In this document: piece by piece, positions 4,337-11,167 of the stretch
How positions within the stretch are numbered: position 1 is the stretch's first letter
Layout: each line of letters begins with the position of its first letter
Assembly (NCBI GenBank): GCA_937893605.1
Contig: CALBGG010000025.1
Location: forward strand, 1-11,167
Length of the DNA stretch: 11,167 nucleotides
Origin: an uncultured Clostridia bacterium
GTDB lineage: Bacteria > Bacillota > Clostridia > Oscillospirales > Oscillospiraceae
Reading direction: 5' to 3'
The notes under the pieces: generated by a model
Databases searched by the model: none
What the model saw: the letters and a program-made list of their open reading frames with translations, nothing else
What the model was told of the DNA's origin: nothing
Made by a program: the position numbers and the translations under genes

Positions 4337-6454
4337 ATGATAATCACTCACAAAGAATTTCCCGAGTACAGAAAATTCGAGATCGAGTACGAAGGCCGTC
4401 CTCTGAAGATGGAGGTCGGCAAGATGGCGGAGCTTTGCAACGCCGCAGTCCTCGTGACCTACGGCGAGACCACCGTTCTGGTCACCTGCACCGCCTCCGC
4501 TCGTCCCAAGGATGGCATAGACTACTTCCCTCTCGCAGTTGACTTCAACGAAAAGCTCTACGCAGTCGGCCGCATCCCCGGCAGCTTCATGCGCCGCGAG
4601 GGCAAGCCCAGCCTGCCCGCGGTCCTGGCCTCCCGCCTTATCGACCGCCCCATGCGTCCCCTGTTCCCCTCCGACCTGCGCAACGACGTCGTCATCGCCT
4701 GCGAGGTGCTGTCCGTTGACCGCGACTGCAGCCCCGAGATCACCGCAATGATCGGCGCATCGGCAGCCGTCAGCATCTCCGACGTTCCCTTCAACGGCCC
4801 TATAGCGGGCATCGTTCTCGGCTGGGACGGCGAGAAGTATCTGTTCAACCCCACCCGGGAGGAGCGCAAGACAAACCGCATGACCACCACCGTCGCGGCG
4901 ACTCGCAAGAAGATAGTCATGATCGAGTCCGAGGCCGATCAGGTCCCCGAGGACGTCATGTATGAGGGTATCGTTCAGGCTCACGAGCATCTGCAGCCCG
5001 TTCTCGACCTCATCGACAGGATGGTCGCCGAGATCGGCAAGCCGAAGTTTGAGTACGAGCACGCCTCCTTTGACGAGGAGCTGTTTAACAAGCTCGTCGA
5101 GAACGAGTTCGAGGGCATGGAATACTGCATGGACACCGACGACAAGAACGTCCGCGAAGCCCGCGTAAACGACTGGGTGACCGCAATGGAGGAAAAGTAC
5201 TCCGAGGAGCACCCCGACATCATGCAGTACATGGACGAGATACTCTATAAGCTTCAGAAGAAGGTCGTCAAGAAGTGGCTGCTGGCCGGCAAGCGCGTCG
5301 ACGGCCGCGCAATGAACGAGATCCGCCCCCTCGACAGCGAGGTCGGCCTGATCCCCCGCGTTCACGGCTCGGCTCTGTTCACCCGCGGCCAGACCCAGGT
5401 GCTGTCGATAGCAACGCTCGCCACCCTCAGCATGTCCCAGAAGCTCGACACTATATGGGAGGAAGAGGAAAAGCGCTTCATGCACCACTACAATATGCCC
5501 TCCTACTCCACGGGCGAGGCTCGTGCCAGCCGCAGCACCGGCCGCCGCGAATACGGCCACGGTGCGCTGGTCGAGAAGGCGCTCGAAAGCGTCATTCCCC
5601 CTGTCGAGGACTTCCCCTACACCATCCGCGTAGTCTCCGAGATCCTGTCGTCCAACGGCTCGACCTCGCAGGGCTCTATCTGCGGCACGACGCTGGCGCT
5701 GATGGATGCGGGCGTTCCCATCAAGGCTCCCGTTGCCGGCATCTCCTGCGGCCTTATCCAGGACGGCGACGACTTCACCACCTTTATCGACATTCAGGGC
5801 GTTGAAGACTTCCACGGTGAGATGGACTTCAAGGTCGCCGGCACAAAGGCCGGTATCACCGCCATTCAGATGGACCTCAAGAACGACGGCCTCAAGCACG
5901 AGATCGTCAAGGAGGCTCTCGAGATCACCCGTGAGGCTCGCTGTCAGATCCTCGACGAGGTCATGCTCAAGGCTCTGCCCGAGCCGCGCAAGGAGCTTGC
6001 CAAAACCGCCCCGAAGATGATCCAGATGAAGATCAATCCCGACAAGATCCGCGAGGTCATCGGCTCCGGCGGCAAGGTCATCCAGAAGATCACCGCCGAC
6101 ACCGGCTGCAAGATCGACATCGACGACGACGGCAGCGTCTTCATCGCGTCCGAGGATATCGAGGCATGCCGCGCGGCACGTCAGACCATCGAAAATATCG
6201 TTTTCGAGCCCGTGGTCGGCGCTCTGTACTACGGCAAGGTCGTGCGCATCATCCCCATAGGCGCGTTCATCGAGCTCGCCCCGGGCAAGGACGGCATGTG
6301 CCACATCAAGGACCTTGAGTTCAAGCGCACCGAGAAGGTCGAGGACGTTCTGAACGTCGGCGACATGACCTGGGTCAAGGTCACCGGGATCGACGACCGC
6401 GGCAGAGTAAACCTCTCGCGCAAGGAAGCTCTCAAGGAGCGCGGCGAGGCATAA
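4337..6454 (+). CDS. pnp: Polyribonucleotide nucleotidyltransferase (PNPase)
   Basis: The product is a full-length 705-residue PNPase, the trimeric phosphorolytic 3'-5' exoribonuclease that releases nucleoside diphosphates from RNA. In order it has an RNase PH domain (about 10-140), a helical linker (to about 300), a second RNase PH domain (about 310-540, with TRGQTQVLS and SSNGSTSQGSICG), a KH domain (about 565-625, with VIGSGGKVIQKI) and an S1 domain (about 630-700). The catalytic residues equivalent to E. coli D486, D492 and K494 are D491, D497 and K499, in EDFHGEMDFKVAG. The usual GD-M-D reads GE-M-D, a conservative change. AGGAG at 4325-4329 sits seven bases before the ATG. Codon use is strongly C/G-ending, as in rpsO. 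A terminator follows at 6467-6499. Confidence 0.98.
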   Translation: MIITHKEFPEYRKFEIEYEGRPLKMEVGKMAELCNAAVLVTYGETTVLVTCTASARPKDGIDYFPLAVDFNEKLYAVGRIPGSFMRREGKPSLPAVLASRLIDRPMRPLFPSDLRNDVVIACEVLSVDRDCSPEITAMIGASAAVSISDVPFNGPIAGIVLGWDGEKYLFNPTREERKTNRMTTTVAATRKKIVMIESEADQVPEDVMYEGIVQAHEHLQPVLDLIDRMVAEIGKPKFEYEHASFDEELFNKLVENEFEGMEYCMDTDDKNVREARVNDWVTAMEEKYSEEHPDIMQYMDEILYKLQKKVVKKWLLAGKRVDGRAMNEIRPLDSEVGLIPRVHGSALFTRGQTQVLSIATLATLSMSQKLDTIWEEEEKRFMHHYNMPSYSTGEARASRSTGRREYGHGALVEKALESVIPPVEDFPYTIRVVSEILSSNGSTSQGSICGTTLALMDAGVPIKAPVAGISCGLIQDGDDFTTFIDIQGVEDFHGEMDFKVAGTKAGITAIQMDLKNDGLKHEIVKEALEITREARCQILDEVMLKALPEPRKELAKTAPKMIQMKINPDKIREVIGSGGKVIQKITADTGCKIDIDDDGSVFIASEDIEACRAARQTIENIVFEPVVGALYYGKVVRIIPIGAFIELAPGKDGMCHIKDLEFKRTEKVEDVLNVGDMTWVKVTGIDDRGRVNLSRKEALKERGEA

Positions 6455-6466
6455 TCTAATAAACAT

Positions 6467-6499
6467 AACAGCTGCTCAATACGTTTGAGCAGCTGTTTT
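6467..6499 (+). terminator. pnp terminator
   Basis: A 13-bp perfect stem (AACAGCTGCTCAA 6467-6479 with TTGAGCAGCTGTT 6485-6497) with a 5-base loop ends in only four T residues. Its position just after pnp supports termination, but the short T-run may allow read-through into the next gene, whose ribosome binding site lies close by at 6511. Confidence 0.75.
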
Positions 6500-6525
6500 A
6501 AAAAAAGTGCAAGGAGCTATGAACG

Positions 6526-6921
6526 ATGGAAAACGAGGCAAAGCGCGCCAAAAGAGGCATTATCGTCGCATTTTCGATACTTGTTTGCATATTGCTGATA
6601 ATCGCGGTCATTTTCTGCGTGTATCGCGCTCGGCACACGTTCTCGCAGGAAAAGTGGCTTTCAAACGCTGCCGAGCGCTATGTGATCGTCGACAGCATGC
6701 TCGAAAAGCACCCGCTCATCGGCACGAGCGAGGCCGATGTTATTGCGCTTCTGGGCTCTGAGGACGGCGGCGGGCAGAGCTCCTTCAAGCTCAGCGATGA
6801 ATACTTTCCGCCGGAGTCCACGCTCGTGTATTACCTTGGCGTCGAGTACATGGACGACATGTGGCTCGTAATTTCGACAGACGGCGGAATCGTCACGGAA
6901 TACTGCATCGACGTGACATGA
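6526..6921 (+). CDS. Small single-span membrane protein of unknown function
   Basis: I do not recognise a named family. The 131-residue product starts with a basic segment (KRAKRG), then one hydrophobic span at about 11-33, then an extracytoplasmic domain. That domain contains LIGTSEADVIALLG (64-77), a helix-turn pattern like the 'G.t..eV...LG' motif of BamE/SmpA-like and beta-lactamase-inhibitor-like folds. It ends in a strand-rich segment (LVYYLGVEYMDDMWLVIS). The resemblance is a short-motif inference. AAGGAG at 6511-6516 lies nine bases before the ATG. Another ATG at 6519 is out of frame with this product. The gene follows the pnp terminator by about 25 bases, so its mRNA is probably pnp read-through or starts within the gap. 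It is likely real because coding continues to a clean stop followed by a terminator. Confidence 0.75.
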   Translation: MENEAKRAKRGIIVAFSILVCILLIIAVIFCVYRARHTFSQEKWLSNAAERYVIVDSMLEKHPLIGTSEADVIALLGSEDGGGQSSFKLSDEYFPPESTLVYYLGVEYMDDMWLVISTDGGIVTEYCIDVT

Positions 6922-6960
6922 GATTAAAAGCTCGTTTAGAATTTGAATAAACTGTATATT

Positions 6961-6992
6961 TCGCCCCTATGCGCCTGCATAGGGGCGATTTT
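6961..6992 (+). terminator. Intrinsic terminator between convergent genes
   Basis: A perfect 12-bp stem (TCGCCCCTATGC 6961-6972 with GCATAGGGGCGA 6977-6988) with a 4-base loop is followed by TTTT on the plus strand. It ends the small membrane protein gene. From the other side it is also placed to stop hydrogenase transcripts, although the minus strand lacks a T-run. Confidence 0.85.
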
Positions 6993-7002
6993 ATGCTATC
7001 AT

Positions 7003-8547
7003 TCAGCTATCAGTTTTTTCTCTCTCCTCTATCAGCGGGAGGAAGTCTTTATACTGCGTATCATATGCACAGGAGTACTCGGCGCAGTCGGCAAACTTAG
7101 CCACGGCGCGAGTCGAACGATCGATCGGCTGGAGCGTGCCCGCGCCGGCGACACAGCCGCCGGGACAGGCCATGCCCTCGAGCAGATATCCGTCATACTT
7201 GCCGTCGCGCGCCATCATCAGCAGCTTGCGGCACTCGTGCAGGCCTGTGGCCTTTGCGATCTTCACCTCGCGCGTGGGGTCTATTGACTTTATGGCGTTG
7301 ACGACCGCCTGCGCGACGCCGCCGGAGACGGCAAATTTGCGCGCGTCCGAGCCGGCCTGAGATAGCTTCTGCTCCTCGTCGGCGGGGATGCACTCCTTAT
7401 CCACTCCCTTGGCTGCGAACATGCCGAGCACCTCCTCGAATGTTAGGACAAAATCGACGTCGCTGCGCACGGTACGGCGGCTGGCCTCGAGCTTCTTGGC
7501 ATCGCAGGGGCCGACGAAGACGACCTTGCAGCCGGGGTGAGTTTTCTTAACAAAGCGTGCGGTGAGCACCATGGGTGTCATCGCTACGGAGATATTTTCG
7601 GCCATATCGGGGAACATTTTCTTGACCATGTCGCTCCACGAGGGGCAGCAGGAGGTGACCATGAAGCGGTGCTTTGCCGGAACCTCCTCCAGAAAGTCGG
7701 CGGCCTCCTCGATGACGCAAAGATCCGCACCGATGGCGGCCTCGTATACGTCGGTAAAGCCGAGGCGCTGGAATGTGGGCTTCATCTTCTCCGGCGTCGC
7801 GTCCGGACCGAACTGGCCGACAAAGGACGGAGCGAGCACAACATAAACCGGAACACCGCTTTTTATCGCCATGATGGTCTGAAAGATCTGGCTTTTATCG
7901 CTTATCGCGCCGAAGGGGCAGTTTACAAGGCACTGACCGCAGGAAGTGCACTTTTTATAATCTATTGCCGCACGGCCGAGCTCGTCCTTGCCGATGGCGG
8001 CAATGCCGCAGGCCTTTTTGCATGGGCGCTCCTGACGGATGATCGCGGAGAAAGAGCACGCGTCCATGCATCTGCCGCAGCGTATGCACTTTTCGGTATC
8101 GACGTGCGCGTGACCGTTGACCTTGCTGATGGCCTTTCTCGGGCAGATCTCGATGCAGGGGTGCTCTATGCAGCCCTGACAGCCGTTTGTGACCTTGATG
8201 ACGTTATCCGGGCAGCGGTTGCATGCAAATTTGATGACGTTTATAAGCGGCGGCTCATAATACTTTTCGGAAACAACCGTCTCCTCGACGCCGTCGGAGA
8301 TGTTATTGTGCTCGCCGAGCTTGCGCATGGGCAGACCCATCGCGAGGCGAAGCCTTTCGCCGACGACGGCGCGCTCGATAAGAAGGCTGTTTCTGAACGG
8401 GCCTATCTCGTCCGGATCGCCCGGGCATATCTTGTATGGCAGCTCCTCGATCTTTTCGGCGTAGTCTCCGCCCTCATATGCCATACGTGCGATCTCCGTG
8501 AAAACCTCGTGCCTTATTCGTGTTTTACCGGTTTCCATTCCTCTCAT
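7003..8547 (-). CDS. Monomeric [FeFe] hydrogenase, group B-like
   Basis: A 514-residue iron-sulfur protein for reversible proton reduction to H2. The N-terminal region (about 8-72, with CPGDPDEIGPFRNSLLIERA) is typical of the group B monomeric enzymes. Cysteines for 4Fe-4S clusters follow: C109/C112, C123/C126/C131/C135, C154/C157/C160/C164 and C200/C203/C206/C210; C176 and C180 are extra. The H-cluster motifs are L1 TSCCPSW (298-304), L2 GPCDAKK (346-352) and L3 EGMACPGGC (457-465). L2 has Gly where group A enzymes have Met (MPC), supporting group B. ATG 8547 is preceded by GGAGG at nine bases; the later in-frame ATG at 8538 would sit almost on its AGAGG. No HydEFG maturases or partner subunits are in the window. 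Its electron partner is probably ferredoxin, and a sensory role cannot be excluded. Confidence 0.93.
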   Translation of the reverse strand: MRGMETGKTRIRHEVFTEIARMAYEGGDYAEKIEELPYKICPGDPDEIGPFRNSLLIERAVVGERLRLAMGLPMRKLGEHNNISDGVEETVVSEKYYEPPLINVIKFACNRCPDNVIKVTNGCQGCIEHPCIEICPRKAISKVNGHAHVDTEKCIRCGRCMDACSFSAIIRQERPCKKACGIAAIGKDELGRAAIDYKKCTSCGQCLVNCPFGAISDKSQIFQTIMAIKSGVPVYVVLAPSFVGQFGPDATPEKMKPTFQRLGFTDVYEAAIGADLCVIEEAADFLEEVPAKHRFMVTSCCPSWSDMVKKMFPDMAENISVAMTPMVLTARFVKKTHPGCKVVFVGPCDAKKLEASRRTVRSDVDFVLTFEEVLGMFAAKGVDKECIPADEEQKLSQAGSDARKFAVSGGVAQAVVNAIKSIDPTREVKIAKATGLHECRKLLMMARDGKYDGYLLEGMACPGGCVAGAGTLQPIDRSTRAVAKFADCAEYSCAYDTQYKDFLPLIEEREKTDS

Positions 8548-8596
8548 TGGGTCATTCCTCCGAATATGTGTCTGTAGTCATTTTAAGTCAAAGATA

Positions 8597-8624
8597 ATTA
8601 TATAAATTCATATGATTTTGTCAA
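8597..8624 (-). promoter_or_regulatory. Consensus sigma-A promoter of the hydrogenase gene
   Basis: On the minus strand TTGACA (8619-8624) and TATAAT (8597-8602), both perfect, are 16 bases apart in an AT-rich stretch. Transcription would begin near 8590, giving a leader of about 43 bases that carries GGAGG. No Rex-type inverted repeat (TTGTTAA...TTAACAA) was visible around it. Confidence 0.85.
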
Positions 8625-8680
8625 GAATTCTACATATTATTTAACACCTATTTTACCCCCAAACAGCTACAGCATAATTA

Positions 8681-8711
8681 AAGCCGGTATTAATTTTTTT
8701 AATACCGGCTT
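8681..8711 (-). terminator. Terminator of the eight-span membrane protein gene
   Basis: AAGCCGGTATTAA (8681-8693) and TTAATACCGGCTT (8699-8711) form a perfect 13-bp stem with a 5-base loop, six bases past the stop codon of the minus-strand gene. The T-run after it on that strand is short (TTTAATT). Confidence 0.7.
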
Positions 8712-8716
8712 GTACC

Positions 8717-9700
8717 TTATTTACTATTATACTCTTTTATGATCTCCTCGACCTCGTCGGTCTTGGACTCAGCCTTGGGCTTACGCGTGGGAGCTTCGAT
8801 TGTTGGTTCGGGCGCGGGCTCGTCCGTGCTCGGCTCGATGACCGTATCCTCATCCTCCGGCTCGGTCTCTGTGGGGGGCTCGACCGGTTCGGGCTCTGCG
8901 GGGAGGTCTTCCTTCGCGCAGCGGTTCTTGATGATCAGCCAGCCGTACATCAAAAGCATGCCCGCCGTTGCGAGTATTATTAGCTCCAGCCCCATATACC
9001 TGCTGTCCGACAGCGTGGTTATGCACATGAACGCGCCGAAAAGGCTCAGAAAGCAGGCCTTCTGCGGACTCGGGCGGCCGAAGGCGTAGCCCGCGACGTA
9101 AAACAGCGCAAGGATGGCGCAGCAGATGGCGATTATCTCGATCGCAAACATCCACACATTCGGGTTGTTGGCATTTGCCCTGTAGCTCGCGATGAGCCAC
9201 ACGCAGTACATGAGTATGGGCAGCGTCATGAAAACGCTGACGAGCGAGGGGGAATAGTGACTGCGCGAGGCGCTGCATATGAGCGGGAAGCTCAGACCGC
9301 TGAGCATTGCCAGCACCGCGATGATCACATACATCGTGCGCAGGCTGTCCAGCGCGGTGCTCACGATGGTCATGATCCCGCCGATGACGGCGATAGCCGC
9401 TATGACCCACGCGAATATGATGTACAAAAGCGAAAGCCCGCGCAGCGCCTCGCTCATTCCGGTCGGGAACACCGTCTCCTCATCGGTAAGCTTCTTTGTG
9501 CGAAGCCGGAGGATGACCGCCGCGGCGATGATGACCGCCGGAAGCAGGAAGTTGAGGATGCTGGGGTTTATAAGCCCCGTCTCGGAGTCGCGCGCCACCT
9601 GCATTTGCAGCCAGCGGAAAAACGCGCCGAACGCGCCGAGCGCGCAGACATAGCACAGCGTTATCAGCGCGTCGTTGGCCTTCTTGTTGTTTTTAAGCAT
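8717..9700 (-). CDS. Eight-span membrane protein with acidic, proline-rich tail
   Basis: I do not recognise this 327-residue protein. It has about eight hydrophobic spans: roughly 10-32, 48-66, 88-114, 121-142, 152-173, 182-206, 214-231 and 236-257. A 70-residue cytoplasmic-looking tail follows (258-327), very rich in Glu, Pro and Thr (for example EPEPVEPPTETEPEDED) and ending in a charged helix (TDEVEEIIKEYNSK). There is no enzyme motif. The tail could be a disordered linker carrying a terminal binding helix; that is inference. The ATG at 9700 has a weak AGGA ribosome binding site. It is divergent from spoIID, with a good sigma-A promoter at 9740-9768, and is followed by a terminator. Codon use resembles its neighbours, so there is no sign of recent transfer. 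Confidence 0.85.
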   Translation of the reverse strand: MLKNNKKANDALITLCYVCALGAFGAFFRWLQMQVARDSETGLINPSILNFLLPAVIIAAAVILRLRTKKLTDEETVFPTGMSEALRGLSLLYIIFAWVIAAIAVIGGIMTIVSTALDSLRTMYVIIAVLAMLSGLSFPLICSASRSHYSPSLVSVFMTLPILMYCVWLIASYRANANNPNVWMFAIEIIAICCAILALFYVAGYAFGRPSPQKACFLSLFGAFMCITTLSDSRYMGLELIILATAGMLLMYGWLIIKNRCAKEDLPAEPEPVEPPTETEPEDEDTVIEPSTDEPAPEPTIEAPTRKPKAESKTDEVEEIIKEYNSK

Positions 9701-9739
9701 AGTATCAATCCTGTACGAATAAAATTTATAGCAGTAGTA

Positions 9740-9768
9740 ATTCTATACTTTTTTGTACTGACAGTCAA
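9740..9768 (-). promoter_or_regulatory. Promoter of the eight-span membrane protein gene
   Basis: On the minus strand TTGACT (9763-9768) and TAGAAT (9740-9745) are separated by 17 bases, each one mismatch from consensus. The start would fall near 9733. The same 87-base gap must also hold the spoIID promoter on the plus strand. A weak sigma-E-like TATACTTT at 9744-9751 lies there but lacks a convincing -35 partner. Confidence 0.7.
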
Positions 9769-9787
9769 GATGAAAGGGTGATGCCGG

Positions 9788-10753
9788 ATGAAAAGAATAC
9801 TTTGCGCCGCGCTTTTCATGACGCTTATCGTCGTAAGTCTGCCGCGGCTTTTTCCAATACAGGGCGCTGGGCAGCAGCCGGAAAGCAGCCCGGACAAGGC
9901 CGCCGAGAAGCTCGGAGCGGACTCCGAGCGCAGCATTCGCCTGCTGTGCGGCGATGAGATCGTTAATATAAGCGTTTCCGACTATCTCACGGGCGTCGTC
10001 GCCGCCGAGATGCCCGTTTCCTTTGAGCCCGAGGCTCTCAAGGCGCAGTCGGTCGCGGCGCGCAGCTATCTCCAGCGGGCGATAAATTCACCCAAGCACG
10101 AGGGCGCGGACATCTGCGCGGATGCAAGCTGCTGTCAGGCGTATCTGACCTCCGAGCAGCTCAGGTCGAGCTGGGGGGACAAGTATGAAGCATACATAAA
10201 AAAGATAAGCGACGCCGTCGCGGCGACCGACGGCGAGTACCTCAGCTATGACGGCGCTCCAGCGCTTGCTGCGTTCCACTCCTCCTCCGACGGCGCGACC
10301 GAGGACGCGAGCGCCCTGTGGTCGGATGTACCGTACCTCAAAAGCGTCTCCTCGCCCGAGACGGGCGACAGCGTGCCGAACTTTGTCAGCACCGTCGAGC
10401 GCTCCGAGCTCGATTTCCGCGACACAATACTCTGCCTCAAGCCCGAGGCGGACATGACAGGCGACGCATCAACCTGGGTCGGCAAAACTGAGCTCTCCTC
10501 TTCCGGCCGTGTCGCAAGCGTCGTGATAGGCGGCGTTACGTTCACCGGCAGCGAGCTGCGCACGCTTTTTGGGCTCCGCTCGACCGATTTTGAGCTCAGT
10601 TACAATGACGGAAAATTTACCTTCACCGTCCACGGCTACGGCCACGGCATCGGCATGAGCCAGTACGGAGCGAACGTCATGGCCAAAGACGGCTCGGATT
10701 ACCGCGACATCCTCGCGCACTACTACCCCTCCACTTTTTTGGTGGCGCATTGA
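9788..10753 (+). CDS. spoIID: Stage II sporulation protein D (SpoIID/LytB domain)
   Basis: The 321-residue protein is a SpoIID-type lytic transglycosylase, which cleaves glycan strands lacking stem peptides during engulfment of the forespore. It acts with SpoIIM and SpoIIP (not in this window). An N-terminal membrane anchor/signal segment (about 4-24) is followed by a Ser/Pro/Gly-rich linker and the SpoIID domain. The expected catalytic glutamate is E74 in VVAAEMP, followed by FEPEALKAQSVAARSY. C110, C115 and C116 lie in the CADASCCQAY segment, and HSSSDG and the C-terminal HGYGHGIGMSQYGA (from H282) complete the signature. AAAGGGTG lies about eight bases before the ATG. Mother-cell sigma-E control is expected from the family, but the promoter here is not clear. 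Presence of this gene implies endospore formation. Confidence 0.95.
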   Translation: MKRILCAALFMTLIVVSLPRLFPIQGAGQQPESSPDKAAEKLGADSERSIRLLCGDEIVNISVSDYLTGVVAAEMPVSFEPEALKAQSVAARSYLQRAINSPKHEGADICADASCCQAYLTSEQLRSSWGDKYEAYIKKISDAVAATDGEYLSYDGAPALAAFHSSSDGATEDASALWSDVPYLKSVSSPETGDSVPNFVSTVERSELDFRDTILCLKPEADMTGDASTWVGKTELSSSGRVASVVIGGVTFTGSELRTLFGLRSTDFELSYNDGKFTFTVHGYGHGIGMSQYGANVMAKDGSDYRDILAHYYPSTFLVAH

Positions 10754-10760
10754 CGCACCT

Positions 10761-10945
10761 GCGGATACGGTGATTGCGGCCGCCCGAGCGGGAAGCGCGG
10801 TATCCGCACCGCATCTGCTAAAAGCGAAACCTTACGGTTTCCTCCGCACCTGCGGGAGGCGGCAGTTTAACGGTTTCATCGGCAGCCTCGACATCGGGCT
10901 ACAGCAATAAATGTATCGGCAGAGGCACTAAAGCGCCTCTAAAAA
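10761..10945. repeat. Composite intergenic repeat, copy 3 (inverted-repeat module with tail)
   Basis: Inverted arms at 10761-10793 (GCGGATACGG..ATTGCGGCCGCCCG) and 10888-10920 (CGGGCTACAGCAATAAATGTATCGG) match those of copy 1. They enclose GAAACC/GGTTTC and CCTCCGC/GCGGGAGG palindromes and the shared CGGTTTC segment. The tail (AGAGGC...GCGCCTCTAAAAAAG, 10921-10947) aligns with the tail of copy 2. It starts eight bases after the spoIID stop. The hairpin-cluster half found in copies 1 and 2 is absent. No ORF is credible here. Confidence 0.7.
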
Positions 10946-10979
10946 AGAAAAACCGGCAGGATTGGTATCCTGCCGGTTT
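10941..10979 (-). terminator. Terminator for the minus-strand gene at the window end
   Basis: AAACCGGCAGGA (10950-10961) and TCCTGCCGGTTT (10968-10979) form a perfect 12-bp stem with a 6-base loop. On the minus strand it runs straight into TTTCTTTTTT (10941-10950). No T-run follows on the plus strand, so it serves the gene ending at 11078, about 100 bases upstream on that strand. Confidence 0.85.
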
Positions 10980-10980
10980 C

Positions 10981-11053
10981 AGCCGTTGGGGTCATCACGT
11001 GCTCACCCCGGATCGGAGAACGGTCTGCATACCGTCTTGCCCGGTCATCGGCT
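10981..11053 (-). other. Possible three-way-junction RNA in a 3' untranslated region
   Basis: A closing helix AGCCG (10981-10985) with CGGCT (11049-11053) surrounds two hairpins: GGGGT/ACCCC (10988-10992 with 11005-11009) and ACGGT/ACCGT (11020-11024 with 11031-11035). The element lies between the stop codon at 11078 and the terminator at 10941-10979, so it would be in the 3' end of that mRNA. Stems are only 5 bp each, and no known RNA class was recognised. Confidence 0.3.
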
Positions 11054-11077
11054 TATTATTATTTGTTGTATCGGAGC

Positions 11078-11167
11078 TTACTCCTTGACGGTCTCCTCAT
11101 CGGAGGCTGCCTCGGCGGGCTTTTCGGCCTCGATGACCTTCTCATCGGCTGCCTTTTCGGCTTCTGC
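11078..11167 (-). CDS. C-terminal end of an acidic-tailed protein (partial)
   Basis: On the minus strand an open frame enters from the right edge and ends in TAA at 11078-11080, giving 29 residues rich in Ala, Glu and Lys (AEAEKAADEKVIEAEKPAEA, then ASDEETVKE). Two AEKxA units suggest a low-complexity tail of repeating acidic segments. Such tails occur on several ribosomal proteins, trigger factor and other abundant proteins of gut Clostridia, but nothing here identifies the protein. The strong terminator about 100 bases downstream on the same strand supports a real gene end. The remainder lies outside the window. Confidence 0.65.
   Translation of the reverse strand, partial: AEAEKAADEKVIEAEKPAEAASDEETVKE

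Noticed and set aside
4289..6466. A 725-codon open frame antisense to pnp.
   Set aside because: It is a shadow created by strong C/G-ending codon use in pnp; its product is Leu/Asp/Val-rich with no family resemblance, and pnp is certain on the other strand.
7537..8577. A 346-codon plus-strand frame antisense to the hydrogenase.
   Set aside because: Opposite a gene with complete H-cluster and ferredoxin motifs; it has no motifs of its own and no good ribosome binding site.
10981..11053. A tRNA or known riboswitch on either strand.
   Set aside because: There is no 7-bp acceptor stem, anticodon arm or T-arm signature, and no core sequence of the riboswitch classes I know.

Overview
The window looks like chromosome from a spore-forming, anaerobic, moderately GC-rich member of the Clostridia, most likely an Oscillospiraceae/Ruminococcaceae-type gut bacterium. 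This rests on a SpoIID homologue, a monomeric [FeFe] hydrogenase, a DUF896 (YnzC) protein, an rpsO-pnp neighbourhood, and hairpin-rich intergenic repeats of a kind common in gut Clostridia. The genus is an inference. No phage, IS transposase, CRISPR array, tRNA or rRNA was seen.

Layout. 1-447: DUF1003 membrane protein, possibly cut by the window edge. 448-723: no gene, but a well-placed promoter followed by consecutive RNA helices and a T-tract, here proposed as a small RNA of unknown class. 724-1359 (-): ATC-hydrolase-like protein. 1388-1706: composite repeat. 1707-3438 (-): overlapping three-gene operon running YfbR-like 5'-deoxynucleotidase, DUF896 protein, AEC-family transporter. 3459-3575: divergent promoters for that operon and for rpsO. 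3669-6454 (+): rpsO and pnp, separated by a strong terminator, a second repeat copy and a long hairpin leader before pnp. 6526-6921 (+): small single-span membrane protein. 7003-8547 (-): [FeFe] hydrogenase with a near-consensus sigma-A promoter. 8717-9700 (-): eight-span membrane protein of unknown function, divergent from spoIID at 9788-10753 (+). 10754-11077: third repeat copy, a minus-strand terminator and a possible branched RNA fold. 11078-11167 (-): acidic C-terminal end of a gene that runs off the window.

How the genes relate. rpsO and pnp are core translation and RNA-decay genes, both preceded by leaders that can fold, which suggests autoregulation. The nucleotidase, DUF896 protein and transporter are translationally coupled, so they are probably made together, but their shared purpose is not evident. 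The hydrogenase fits fermentative electron disposal or redox sensing. SpoIID belongs to spore engulfment.

No clear new multi-protein system was found. The most interesting material is non-coding: the candidate small RNA at about 503-723, the three-copy composite repeat family located at gene 3' ends, and the long pnp leader hairpin whose outer arm appears to come from one of those repeats.
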